This document shows, in pieces, positions 44,538 through 53,026 of a stretch of DNA of 64,000 nucleotides. The notes beneath the pieces were generated by a model, which saw only the letters and a list, made by a program, of their open reading frames with translations, made no database searches and had not been told where the DNA came from. Position numbers and translations under genes: made by a program. The first letter of the stretch is position 1; every line of letters starts with the position of its first letter. Origin of the DNA: Methyloversatilis universalis FAM5 (GTDB lineage Bacteria > Pseudomonadota > Gammaproteobacteria > Burkholderiales > Rhodocyclaceae); contig NZ_AFHG01000036.1 in the NCBI RefSeq assembly GCF_000214035.2, forward strand, positions 62,001-126,000, given 5' to 3'.

Positions 44538-45005
44538 ATGCGATTCATCATCACGGCGCAGTCCGATGCAGCGAGCACGCCATCCGACGCATCGGCGGAG
44601 TTCGATGCCGAGCTGTTCAAGGCCTACATGCGCTTCAACGAAGAGATGCACACGGCGGGTGTGCTGATCGCGTCCGAGGGTCTGAATCCGGCGGCGCAAG
44701 GCGCGCGGATTGCTGTTGCGGACGGCAAACGCTATGTCGTCGACGGTCCGTTCGCGGAGTCCAAGGAGCTGGTGGGTGGCTTCTACATCATCGAAGTCCC
44801 CTCGCTCGACGACGCCATACAGTGGGCGCTGCGCGCGCCCTGCGGCCTCCGTACGGACGACATTCTGGAAGTCCGGCAACTGACCGGTTCGGATGACCTG
44901 CCCGCTGATCTTCTGCAGCTCATCGAGGAAGCGGCGCCGACCTGGAGTGCCGATACCTGGCAGTCGCGAAGCGGCAGGGCGACGAAGCCCGGCGGTGCAC
45001 GCTGA
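44538..45005 (+). CDS. YciI/DGPF-domain protein
   Basis: 155 residues. The hallmark VDGPFAESKELVGGFYIIEV (DGPF) and ASEGLNPAAQGARI identify the YCII-related family, often co-encoded with VOC proteins and ECF sigma factors. No sigma factor is adjacent here. Ribosome site GGAGAT before the ATG. Function unknown. Confidence 0.85.
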   Translation: MRFIITAQSDAASTPSDASAEFDAELFKAYMRFNEEMHTAGVLIASEGLNPAAQGARIAVADGKRYVVDGPFAESKELVGGFYIIEVPSLDDAIQWALRAPCGLRTDDILEVRQLTGSDDLPADLLQLIEEAAPTWSADTWQSRSGRATKPGGAR

Positions 45006-45043
45006 AGCGCCCCGGATTCGGGCACCTCTGAAGGAGAACGACC

Positions 45044-45529
45044 ATGGTCACCCCTGCAAAGAACACCGTCTGTCTGTGGTTCAACGGCGGCGCCGAGGAC
45101 GCGGCGCGGTTCTACGCGGCCACCTTTCCCGATTCCTTCGTCGGCCGGGTGCATCGCGCGCCGGCGGACTATCCGTCCGGCAAGGAAGGCGATGTGCTGA
45201 CGGTGGAATTCACGGTCATGGGCATCCCCTGCCTCGGGCTGAACGGCGGGCCGGCCTTCCCGCAGACCGAGGCGTTCTCGTTCCAGGTGGCGACGGTGGA
45301 TCAGGCGGAAACTGACAGGCTGTGGAATGCCATCGTGAGCAACGGCGGTCAGGAGAGCGCGTGCAGCTGGTGCCGGGACCGCTGGGGCGTGTCGTGGCAG
45401 ATCGCGCCGGTGGCGCTGATGAACGCGATCACCCACCCGGACCCGGCCGCGGCGAAGCGGGCGTTCGAGGCGATGATGGGCATGACGAAGATCGACATCG
45501 CGGCAATCGAGGCGGCGGTGCGCGGGTGA
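45044..45529 (+). CDS. PhnB-like VOC protein
   Basis: 161 residues. Matches the PhnB/3-demethylubiquinone-like VOC group: NTVCLWFNGGAEDAARFYAATFPDSFVG, GLNGGPAFPQTEAFSFQVAT, CSWCRDRWGVSWQIAPVAL. No methyltransferase domain despite historical naming. Strong GGAGAACG ribosome site. Confidence 0.85.
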   Translation: MVTPAKNTVCLWFNGGAEDAARFYAATFPDSFVGRVHRAPADYPSGKEGDVLTVEFTVMGIPCLGLNGGPAFPQTEAFSFQVATVDQAETDRLWNAIVSNGGQESACSWCRDRWGVSWQIAPVALMNAITHPDPAAAKRAFEAMMGMTKIDIAAIEAAVRG

Positions 45530-45605
45530 ACCGCACGCCCAGGGCTTTGCTCGGGCGGTGGATTCAGAGGCGGAACGCAGTCAGAACGGAACCGGGAGGT
45601 CTGCA

Positions 45606-45818
45606 ATGAAGTGGATGCTGGTGGTCATCGTGATGAACGCGCCGGTCAAGACCGATCTGGTCTTCGGCAGCTTGGCGGAATGCCTTTCGGCGGAAGCGCA
45701 GATGCGACAGGAATGGGCCGAGCACTATGGGCAGGCGAAGAAGGCCGGCGCGGCAGCCGAAACCCTGGGGCTGCTGAGTTCGCAGATGACGAAGGGCACC
45801 TGCATTCCGGCGAAGTGA
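45606..45818 (+). CDS. Small protein (70 aa), possibly exported
   Basis: GGGAGGT precedes ATG 45606. Hydrophobic N-terminus MKWMLVVIVMNAPVKTDLVFG without a clear cleavage site, then a helical part with two Cys. No known family. It follows the PhnB-like gene by 76 bp and ends before the first REP-like block. Confidence 0.5.
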   Translation: MKWMLVVIVMNAPVKTDLVFGSLAECLSAEAQMRQEWAEHYGQAKKAGAAAETLGLLSSQMTKGTCIPAK

Positions 45819-45900
45819 GGGGTGTGGCGCTGGGTTCTGGCCCGGCCAACAGCGATGGCGCCATTCCACAGAGGTCTCCGCTCCGAGCTGTGACGGAGAC

Positions 45901-46056
45901 TGTGGGTGCGAGCTTGCTCGCGATCGCCGCCTGTAATCGAAGCTTTGCAGTGTGCGCAAGCCCTGTCGCGGCCAAGGCCGCTCCCACAGGGATTGCGCCC
46001 GACCCGCGGCCTGAGTCGGGATTCCGTGGGAGGGGGCTTCTGACCCCGACTGCGGC
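45901..46056. repeat. Cluster of three REP-like elements
   Basis: Three different hairpin-forming families occur together: (a) TGTGGGTGCGAGCTTGCTCGCGA at 45901; (b) CCTGTCGCGGCCAAGGCC plus GCTCCCACAGG at 45962-45990; (c) GTGGGAGGGGGCTTCTGACCCC at 46026. No coding sequence between 45819 and 46065 is visible. Confidence 0.75.
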
Positions 46057-46065
46057 GGCAGGCGT

Positions 46066-46395
46066 TCAGATGCTGTCCGGTTCCTGCATCCAGGCCGGGA
46101 TGTCGCGCTGCTGGTGCAGCACGCGCCATACGTCGATGTGGTCATGACGCTCCAGGTAGAAAACCAGGTAGGGATAGCGCGTCAGCGGCCAGACCCTCAG
46201 GCCGGGGAGATCGAGTTCGTGGGCGTAGCGCGGTGAGCCTATGGCGGGATTGCGGCCGACGTGGGCACAGGCTTGCTCCAGCGCATCGATGAAGCCCAGC
46301 GCCACCGCCTCGGTGGCTTCGTCGAGGTAGTGGGCGACAGCGTCGTCCACATCCTTGTTGGCCAGCTCGCGCGGTACGACAGGCTTGCTCTTCAC
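46066..46395 (-). CDS. parE: ParE/RelE-type toxin
   Basis: 109 residues. The RelE/ParE fold pattern is clear: KDVDDAVAHYLDEATEAVALGFIDALEQACAHVGRNPAIGSPRYAHELDLPGLRVWPLTRYPYLVFYLERHDHIDVWRVLHQQRDI. The RVWPLTRYPYLVFY segment and the final HQQRDI are ParE hallmarks; ParE members inhibit DNA gyrase. Overlaps its antitoxin by 4 bp. Confidence 0.88.
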   Translation of the reverse strand: MKSKPVVPRELANKDVDDAVAHYLDEATEAVALGFIDALEQACAHVGRNPAIGSPRYAHELDLPGLRVWPLTRYPYLVFYLERHDHIDVWRVLHQQRDIPAWMQEPDSI

Positions 46396-46643
46396 GCCTT
46401 GGGCGTCGTTCCGGCGGCCTTGCGTACTTTGTCCCGCAGGCCCTCGAAGTAGTTGCCGTCAGCCACGGCTGCGGGAGGCGACTCGGCGCCAGAAATCAGC
46501 AGGCTGCGCAGTTGCAGGCGATCCTGATCCTTGCGGATCAGCTCCCGCACGTACTCGCTGCTCGTGCCGTAGCCGCGCTGACTGACCTGCTCATCGACGA
46601 AGGCTTTCAGCGTGTCGGGGAGGGAAATGTTCATCGTGCCCAT
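46392..46643 (-). CDS. parD: ParD-type antitoxin (ribbon-helix-helix)
   Basis: 83 residues from ATG 46643 (MGTMNISLP; the second Met at 46634 is an alternative). N-terminal RHH DNA-binding domain (MNISLPDTLKAFVDEQVSQRGYGTSSEYVRELIRKDQDRL) and a flexible C-terminal toxin-binding region. Precedes parE as usual. Likely autorepresses through the palindrome at 46662-46678. Confidence 0.88.
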   Translation of the reverse strand: MGTMNISLPDTLKAFVDEQVSQRGYGTSSEYVRELIRKDQDRLQLRSLLISGAESPPAAVADGNYFEGLRDKVRKAAGTTPKA

Positions 46644-46661
46644 GAACCGAGTGTGGGTGCT

Positions 46662-46678
46662 TTGCCAAAAATTGGCAA
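46662..46678. promoter_or_regulatory. Putative ParD operator
   Basis: TTGCCAA-AAA-TTGGCAA, a perfect 7-bp inverted repeat 18 bp upstream of parD, the right place for RHH autorepression. Confidence 0.6.
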
Positions 46679-46703
46679 GGTGTGCGCGGGGGCGATGCAG
46701 AGG

Positions 46704-47055
46704 TGTGCGGGAGCACGCTTGCTCGCGATCGTGGCGGATATTGATGACTGCGGCCCGCATCGGCCGCATCGCGAGCAAGCTCGCTCCCACAGGGATCACG
46801 CCTGACCCGCGGCCGGCGCCGAGGTTCTGTGGGAGGGGTCTTCTGACCCCGACCGCGGCGGTGGGCAATGTGGCGGCGCCGGGTTCAGGCCCTGTCGCGG
46901 TCAGAGGACCGCTCCTGCAGAAGGGCGGCCCAGGCTCAGGTCGCCGGTCGGGTGCGCAGCCCCTGTGGGAGGGGTCTTCTGACCCCGACAGCAGCGGTGA
47001 GCAGAGTGGCGGTGCCGGGTTCAGGCTCTGTCGCGGCCAAGGCCGCTCCCGCAGG
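46704..47055. repeat. Array of six REP-like elements behind parD
   Basis: Family (a): 46704-46733, and inverted at 46767-46793 (ATCGCGAGCAAGCTCGCTCC). Family (c), GTGGGAGGGGTCTTCTGACC: 46828-46861 and 46962-46996. Family (b), CTGTCGCGGnCnnnGnCCGC: 46891-46920 and 47027-47055. The region between parD and the ETF-QO stop contains no recognisable gene. Confidence 0.75.
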
Positions 47056-47063
47056 AAACTGAC

Positions 47064-48719
47064 CTACATGCCGTTGTAGATCGGCCCTTCCCCACCCTGC
47101 GGCGTGACCCAGGTGATGTTCTGGGTCGGGTCCTTGATGTCGCAGGTCTTGCAGTGCACGCAGTTCTGCGCGTTGATCTGCAGCCTCGGGGTGTCGTTCT
47201 CGCGCACGATTTCATACACGCCGGCGGGGCAGTAGCGCTGTTCCGGCGCGTCGTAGGCGGCGAGGTTCACGGTGATGGGCACCGCCGCGTCCTTGAGCCG
47301 CAGGTGACAGGGCTGCTCTTCTTCGTGGTTGGTGTTCGACAGGAACACCGACGACAGGCGATCGAAGGTGAGCACGCCGTCCGGCTTCGGGTAATCGATG
47401 GGCGCGCAGCTGGCGGCCGGCTTCAGCGAGGTGTGGTCGGCCTGGTTGCGCAGCGTCCAGGGCACAGCGCCCTTGAACAGCAGCTGTTCGGCGCCGTACA
47501 GGAAAGAGCCCAGCCACAGCCCCTTCTTCATGTAGGGCTTGAAGTTGCGGGTGCGATACAGCTCTTCGCGCAGCCAGCTGGTGCGGAAGCTTTCGGGGTA
47601 GGCGTCCAGCGTGTCCTGCGCGCGGTCGGCGGCGATGGCGGCCACCGCGGCGTCGGCGGCCAGCATGCCGCTCTTGATCGCGGCGTGGCTGCCCTTGATG
47701 CGGGCGGCGTTCAGGAAGCCGGCGTCGTCACCGATCAGCGCACCGCCCGGGAACACCAGCCTGGGCAGGCTCTGCAGGCCGCCGGCGGTGATGGCACGGG
47801 CGCCGTACGACAGGCGGCGGCCGCCTTCGATGTGGGTGCGCACCGACGGGTGGGTCTTGAAGCGCTGGAATTCCTCGAACGGCGACAGGTGCGGGTTGCT
47901 GTAGTTGAGGCCGACCACGTAGCCGATGGCGACCAGATTGTCCTTCAGGTGGTAGATGAAGCCGCCGCCGTAGGTGGCGTTGTCCATCGGCCAGCCGGCG
48001 GTATGCACCACCAGGCCGGGCTGGCTCTGCGCGGCCGGCACTTCCCACAGTTCCTTGATGCCGAGGCCATAGGTCTGCGGATCGACGCCGTCGCGCAGCC
48101 GGAAGCGCTGTTCCAGCTCCTTGCCCAGATGGCCGCGGCAGCCTTCGGCGAACAGCGTGTACTTCGCGCGCAGCGCCATGCCGGGCGCGAAGTTGGGGCC
48201 GGGCTCGCCTTCGCGGGTGAGGCCCATGTCGCCGGTGATGACGCCGGCCACCTTGCCGTCCTCGATCAGCAGCTGCGAACCGGCAAAGCCGGCGAACACG
48301 TCTACGCCCAGCGCTTCGGCCTGTTCGCCCAGCCATTTGACGACATGGCCCAGACGCACGATGTAGTTGCCGTCGTTGTGGAAGCTTTGCGGCAGCAGCG
48401 CGTGCGGCACCGCGCGGGCGCCGGTTTCGGACAGGAAGAGCACCCGGTCTTCGCTGACCGGGGTGTCCAGCGGCGCACCGGTGCTGGCCCAGTCGGGCAG
48501 CAGTTCGGTCAGCGCGCGCGGGTCCATCACCGCGCCGGACAGGATGTGGGCGCCGACTTCGGCCGCCTTCTCGATCACGCACACCGACAGTTCGATGCCG
48601 GCCTGCGCCGCCTGCTGCTTCGCGCGGATGGCGGCCGCCAGACCGGCCGGGCCGGCGCCGACGACCAGCAGGTCGACGTCCATGGATTCGCGTTCGATGT
48701 CGCTCACGCTGTCACTCAT
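47064..48719 (-). CDS. etfD: Electron transfer flavoprotein-ubiquinone oxidoreductase
   Basis: 551 residues, full length. FAD-binding VDLLVVGAGPAGLAAAIRAKQQA near the N-terminus; substrate/quinone-side blocks GAHILSGAVMDPRALTELLP and YGLGIKELWEVP; second FAD block LIGDDAGFLNAARIKGSHAAIKSGMLAA. C-terminal 4Fe-4S site with CPAGVYE and NCVHCKTCDIKDPTQNI (four Cys). Passes electrons from ETF to ubiquinone in fatty-acid and amino-acid oxidation, at the inner membrane. No etfAB gene is adjacent. Confidence 0.95.
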   Translation of the reverse strand: MSDSVSDIERESMDVDLLVVGAGPAGLAAAIRAKQQAAQAGIELSVCVIEKAAEVGAHILSGAVMDPRALTELLPDWASTGAPLDTPVSEDRVLFLSETGARAVPHALLPQSFHNDGNYIVRLGHVVKWLGEQAEALGVDVFAGFAGSQLLIEDGKVAGVITGDMGLTREGEPGPNFAPGMALRAKYTLFAEGCRGHLGKELEQRFRLRDGVDPQTYGLGIKELWEVPAAQSQPGLVVHTAGWPMDNATYGGGFIYHLKDNLVAIGYVVGLNYSNPHLSPFEEFQRFKTHPSVRTHIEGGRRLSYGARAITAGGLQSLPRLVFPGGALIGDDAGFLNAARIKGSHAAIKSGMLAADAAVAAIAADRAQDTLDAYPESFRTSWLREELYRTRNFKPYMKKGLWLGSFLYGAEQLLFKGAVPWTLRNQADHTSLKPAASCAPIDYPKPDGVLTFDRLSSVFLSNTNHEEEQPCHLRLKDAAVPITVNLAAYDAPEQRYCPAGVYEIVRENDTPRLQINAQNCVHCKTCDIKDPTQNITWVTPQGGEGPIYNGM

Positions 48720-48891
48720 TCGGTGTTCTCGTCATTCAGGGGCGGCCGGGCCGCGGAAGGCGCGGATTCTCGCAAATACGCGTCTTCCGTGCCCGACCCG
48801 CGTGAGGCATGCCAGGATTCCTGCCGGTTCTGGAGCGGCCGGGCAGCGCTGCCGCGCCCGCCGGGGAGCGAGCAGGCCGCGGGCCCGTGCC

Positions 48892-49755
48892 TTACTGCCT
48901 GCCGGCGACCCGGCTCAGCACGCCGGCGATGGCGTCCTTCAGGTCGGCCGGCAGCACCACGATCTTGGCGTTGGGCGATTCGCCCAGCCGGTTCAGCGCA
49001 TTCACGTACTTCTCGCCCAGCAGATACATCATCGGCAGCTGCGGGTCGGCGTTCGACGAGGTGACGCGGCGGATCGACTCCGCGCTCGCCTCGGCCAGCG
49101 TGACCTGGGCGGCGGCGTCGCGCTTGGCCGATTCCAGCCGCGCCTCGGCTTCCAGAATCATCGACTGCTTCTGCCCCTCGGCGCGGGTCACCATGGCCTT
49201 GCGCTCGCGTTCGGCGCTGGCCTGCTGTTCCATCGCGCGCTGCATCGACTCGGACGGATTGATGTCCTGGATCTCGACCGACTTCACGGTCAGACCCCAG
49301 TCGATCGCCTCGTCGGCGATGCTTTCGCGCAGCCGCACCTTGATCTTGTCGCGGCTGGACAGCGCCTGGTCCAGATCCATCTCGCCCACGATGGAGCGCA
49401 GCGTGGTCATGATGAGGTTGCGGATGGCTTCCGAAAAGTCGGTCACGCCGTACACCGCCTTCACCGGATCGGTCACCTTGATGAAGGCGACCGCATTGGT
49501 GCGGATGACCGCGTTGTCGCGGGTGATCACCTCCTGCTCCTGCACGTCGAGGATGATGTCCTTGGTCACCACCTTGTAGGCCACGTCGTCGAGGTAGGGA
49601 ATGATGACGTTGAGGCCGGGCAGCAGGGTGCCGTGGTACTTGCCCAGCCGCTGCACGATCCATTCCTCGCCCTGCGGCACGATGCGCAGGCCCTTGGCCA
49701 GCGTGACCGCCGCGAAGACCAGTATTGCCAGTGCCACCACCAGACCTGCGCTCAT
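48892..49755 (-). CDS. qmcA: SPFH/band-7 membrane protein (QmcA/stomatin-like)
   Basis: 287 residues. N-terminal span (LVVALAILVFAAVTLAKG), SPFH domain (RIVPQGEEWIVQRLGKYHGTLLPGLNVIIPYLD...RSIVGEMDLDQALSSRDKI) and a coiled-coil C-terminal half (MEQQASAERERKAMVTRAEGQKQSMILEAEAR). Scaffolds membrane microdomains and often modulates proteases. Paired with an NfeD protein whose stop overlaps its start, the classic operon. Confidence 0.9.
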   Translation of the reverse strand: MSAGLVVALAILVFAAVTLAKGLRIVPQGEEWIVQRLGKYHGTLLPGLNVIIPYLDDVAYKVVTKDIILDVQEQEVITRDNAVIRTNAVAFIKVTDPVKAVYGVTDFSEAIRNLIMTTLRSIVGEMDLDQALSSRDKIKVRLRESIADEAIDWGLTVKSVEIQDINPSESMQRAMEQQASAERERKAMVTRAEGQKQSMILEAEARLESAKRDAAAQVTLAEASAESIRRVTSSNADPQLPMMYLLGEKYVNALNRLGESPNAKIVVLPADLKDAIAGVLSRVAGRQ

Positions 49756-50213
49756 GCCGCCCCTCCCCTGTTGTTGCGGCCGACCTTGAGCAGCGAGCCC
49801 TCGACCGACAGCACTTTCACCCGTTCACCGGCCGGCAGCGCCTCGTCGGCGATGCAGGCCCACACCTCGCTGCCCAGCAGCGGCTTCTGGAAGCGCACCT
49901 GCCCGCGGCCGAAAGGCTCGACCGCGCTCACCAGCAGGCCGATCTCGCCGACGGTTTCGCCGTCCGCCATGCCGACATGGGTCTTGTGCTGGTCGGTACG
50001 GAACACCCGGAACCACAGCACGACCAGCGCGCAGGACAGCACCGTCCAGGCCGCGAGCTGGGCGGTCAGCGACAGCGCGGGCGCGGCCGCAAGCAGCAGC
50101 CCGGTGCCGATTGCACCGACGCCGAACCACACCAGCACCATGCCGGGTACCGCCAGTTCGGCCACGATGAGCGCGAGACCGGCCACCAGCCAGTGCCACC
50201 AGAGTATGTCCAT
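49752..50213 (-). CDS. NfeD family membrane protein
   Basis: 153 residues from ATG 50213. Membrane spans MDILWWHWLVAGLALIVAELAVPGMVLVWFGVGAIGTGLLL, then the soluble OB-fold domain (GQVRFQKPLLGSEVWACIADEALPAGERVKVLSVEGSLLKV). Short NfeD lacking the ClpP-class protease domain. Works with the SPFH partner downstream. Confidence 0.9.
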   Translation of the reverse strand: MDILWWHWLVAGLALIVAELAVPGMVLVWFGVGAIGTGLLLAAAPALSLTAQLAAWTVLSCALVVLWFRVFRTDQHKTHVGMADGETVGEIGLLVSAVEPFGRGQVRFQKPLLGSEVWACIADEALPAGERVKVLSVEGSLLKVGRNNRGGAA

Positions 50214-50336
50214 CAGAGAACGTCCATAAGCAGGCCCCGGAGGGCGTCGATTCAATGACGAAGACGTGCGGCACGCGATGCACGCCGCCGCGCAGACTAG
50301 CAGAAGACGGGCAGACGACGCGGCCGCCGCGCGGAC

Positions 50337-51674
50337 TTACTGAAGCGGACCGCCGGATGCGTCGGTCATGCCGGCCTCCGACGGCAACCGCTGCACCAGC
50401 AGCTTGTCGACCCGGTTGCCATCCATGTCCACCACCTCGACCCGCAGGCCGGCGCATTCGAAGTGGTCGGCCGCGACCGGGATGCGGCCGAACATGTGCA
50501 GCACGAAGCCGCCCACGGTATTGAAATTCGCCTCGTCCTCGCCCGGCAGGTCCTCGCCCACCTCCACCGCCTGCCGGAAGCGTTCGATCGAGGTGCTGCC
50601 GCTGATCAGCCACGAGCCGTCCTCGCGCTGCACCACCTCGCGCTCCTCCGGCAGACCGGACAGCGAAATGTCGCCGACGATGGCGGTGAGCACGTCGTGC
50701 AGCGTAACCAGCCCCTGCAGATCGCCGTATTCGTCGACGAGCAGCGCGACGTGCTTGCCGGTGCGGCGGAAGTTCTCCAGCAGCTGGGCGGTGCTCACGC
50801 TGTCCGGCACGTACAGCGCCGGCGCCAGCAGCGATTCCACCCGGGCGCGGTCTATGGTCGTGCCATCAAGCGAATGCTGCAGCAGCGCACCGGTCTGCAG
50901 CATGCCCAGCATGTGCTCCAGACCGTCGCGGCACACCGGGATGCGGCTGAACGGGCTGGCGGCGATGCGCCGGCGCAGCGTGTCGTCATCGTCGTCGAGG
51001 TCGATGGCATAGATGTCCTTGCGCGGCGTCATGATGGCGCCCACCCGCAGTTCGTCCAGCCGCAGCACATTGGACACGATCTGCTGTTCGCTCTCGTGGA
51101 ACACGCCGGCCTCGGCGCCCTGCCCCATCAGCACGTTGATCTCTTCATCGGTGATCGGCGGTTCTTCGGTGCGGCGGGCGCCGACCAGGCGCAGCACCGC
51201 ATTGCTGGTGACCGACAGCACCAGCACCAGCGGCCGGGCCAGCGCGGCCAGCAGCAGCATCGGGCGCGACACCAGCGAGGCGATGCCTTCGGGCGCCAGC
51301 AGCGCCAGCCGCTTGGGCACCAGTTCGCCCACCACGACCGAAAAATAGGTGATGCCCACCACCACGACCGACAGCGCCACGGTGCGCGCATAAGGCTCGA
51401 TCGCCGGAATGCCGGACAGCCAGGTGGCCAGCGGATCGGCCAGCGCCGACTCGCCCATGGCACCGCTCAGGATGCCGATCGAGGTGATGCCGACCTGTAT
51501 GGTCGAAAGGAAATGGGTCGGGTCCTCGTGCAGCTTCATCGCGGCGGCGGCGCCGCGATTGCCGTCCGAGGCCATGCCGATCAGCCTGACCTTGCGCGAT
51601 GACACCACCGCGATTTCGGACATGGCGAACAGGCCGTTGAGAAGAATGAGAGCGAAGAGCAGGACGATGTCCAT
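50337..51674 (-). CDS. CNNM/CorC-type membrane protein with CBS domains
   Basis: 445 residues. DUF21/CNNM membrane domain (residues 1-~190, with LNGLFAMSEIAVVSSRKVRL), CBS pair (~200-340, IMTPRKDIYAIDL... LVDEYGDLQGLVTLHDVLTAIVGDI) and C-terminal CorC_HlyC transporter-associated domain (GEDEANFNTVGGFVLHMFGRIP). Family members take part in Mg2+/Co2+ homeostasis; the older hemolysin label is not meaningful. Confidence 0.9.
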   Translation of the reverse strand: MDIVLLFALILLNGLFAMSEIAVVSSRKVRLIGMASDGNRGAAAAMKLHEDPTHFLSTIQVGITSIGILSGAMGESALADPLATWLSGIPAIEPYARTVALSVVVVGITYFSVVVGELVPKRLALLAPEGIASLVSRPMLLLAALARPLVLVLSVTSNAVLRLVGARRTEEPPITDEEINVLMGQGAEAGVFHESEQQIVSNVLRLDELRVGAIMTPRKDIYAIDLDDDDDTLRRRIAASPFSRIPVCRDGLEHMLGMLQTGALLQHSLDGTTIDRARVESLLAPALYVPDSVSTAQLLENFRRTGKHVALLVDEYGDLQGLVTLHDVLTAIVGDISLSGLPEEREVVQREDGSWLISGSTSIERFRQAVEVGEDLPGEDEANFNTVGGFVLHMFGRIPVAADHFECAGLRVEVVDMDGNRVDKLLVQRLPSEAGMTDASGGPLQ

Positions 51675-51829
51675 GCGAAAGGCCGCCCGGCAGCGCCGCG
51701 GCCCGGGTGTGATTTGGATTCCATTATGGCAAAGCTGGCGGCCGCGCCCGTGACGGCCGCCCGCCCGATGCGCTCAGCCGGCCCCACCCGCTTGCTTCAA
51801 CCGGGCCACCGGCCTGCAGTCGCGGCCCA

Positions 51830-52756
51830 TCAAGGGCCGCAGTCGCCAAGCGCCATCAGGTGCGCCGCCACTGCCGGCCCGATGGCGGGCAGGCCGTAGC
51901 CGCCTTCCAGCGTGGACACGATGCGCCCCTTGCCCGAGGCTTCCGCGATGTCGCGCAGTTCGTGGGTGATCCAGCGGTAATCCGCCGCCTCCAGTTCGAT
52001 GCTGGCCAGCGGGTCGTCGCGCAGCGCATCGAAGCCGGCCGAAATGAGCACCAGCTGCGGCCGGAAGGCGCGCAGTTTCGGCAGCGCGACCTCCTTCCAC
52101 TGCCTGCGGAAGACCGCCGAGCCGTCACCCTCGGCCAGCCGCAGCGGAATGTAGCCGGCGCGCTCCGGGAACTCGCCGCGCGGGTAGTAAGGATGCTGGA
52201 AGCTGTCGGCCATCAGCACCCGCGGCTCGCGCCGGAACATCAGTTCGGTGCCGTTGCCGCGATGCACGTCGAAATCGGCGATGGCGACGCGCTCGACCCC
52301 ATGCACCGCCATCGCATGCGCGGCGGCAATCGCGACGTTGCCGTACAGGCAGAAACCCATGGCGTCACCCGGCTTGGCGTGGTGACCCGGCGGCCGGGTG
52401 GCACAGAAGGCGGCCGATGCACGGCCGCTCATCACCAGATCCACCCCCAGCACCGCCGCACCGGCCGCGCGCGACGCGGCGAGCAGCGAGCCGGGCGACA
52501 TGACGGTGTCGCTCTCGACGCGGTAAGTGCCGGTCTTCGGCGACACCCGCTCCAGTTCGTCGAGATAGGCCGGCAGATGCACGCGCTCCAGCTGTTCGCG
52601 GGTCACTTTCGGCGCTTCGTACGGCACCCACGTCTTGCGCAGCCCGCTGCGTTCCAGCTCTGCGAATACGGTTTCCAGCCGTGCCGGCGATTCCGGGTGA
52701 CGCTCGCCCGGTCGGTGGTCGAAACAGTCGGGGTGGGAAATCAGTGCGCAGGCCAT
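51830..52756 (-). CDS. Histone deacetylase family protein (class II-like amidohydrolase)
   Basis: 308 residues. The zinc-hydrolase blocks are ATRPPGHHAKPGDAMGFCLYGNVAIAA (active-site His pair), VAIADFDVHRGNGTELMF (Asp and His zinc ligands), LVLISAGFDALRDDPLASIELEAADYRWI (second Asp) and STLEGGYGLPAIG. Likely deacetylates acetylpolyamines or acetyl-lysine; substrate unknown. Gene stands alone. Confidence 0.9.
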   Translation of the reverse strand: MACALISHPDCFDHRPGERHPESPARLETVFAELERSGLRKTWVPYEAPKVTREQLERVHLPAYLDELERVSPKTGTYRVESDTVMSPGSLLAASRAAGAAVLGVDLVMSGRASAAFCATRPPGHHAKPGDAMGFCLYGNVAIAAAHAMAVHGVERVAIADFDVHRGNGTELMFRREPRVLMADSFQHPYYPRGEFPERAGYIPLRLAEGDGSAVFRRQWKEVALPKLRAFRPQLVLISAGFDALRDDPLASIELEAADYRWITHELRDIAEASGKGRIVSTLEGGYGLPAIGPAVAAHLMALGDCGP

Positions 52757-53026
52757 GGGGCGACAGTGTAGCCACAGGTCGCGGCGTGTGGCGCACCGCG
52801 TGAGCCGGTCCGGTGCATGCCGGATGACAAAAGCGCCGGAGGCGTATTACGCTGCACGGCAGGGCGTCCGCAGGGGGCCGGTCATGCCGTCCAGCAGCTT
52901 CGGTGAGTGGTCATCCGATCCGTGCAGCACACGCCTCCCGGGCCGTTCCCGAACAGGGCGCGCGGCACCGGGAGCGGGTGCCTCATCGACAGGCGCGGCG
53001 CCCCCGTCACGGTGCGGACGGGACCC

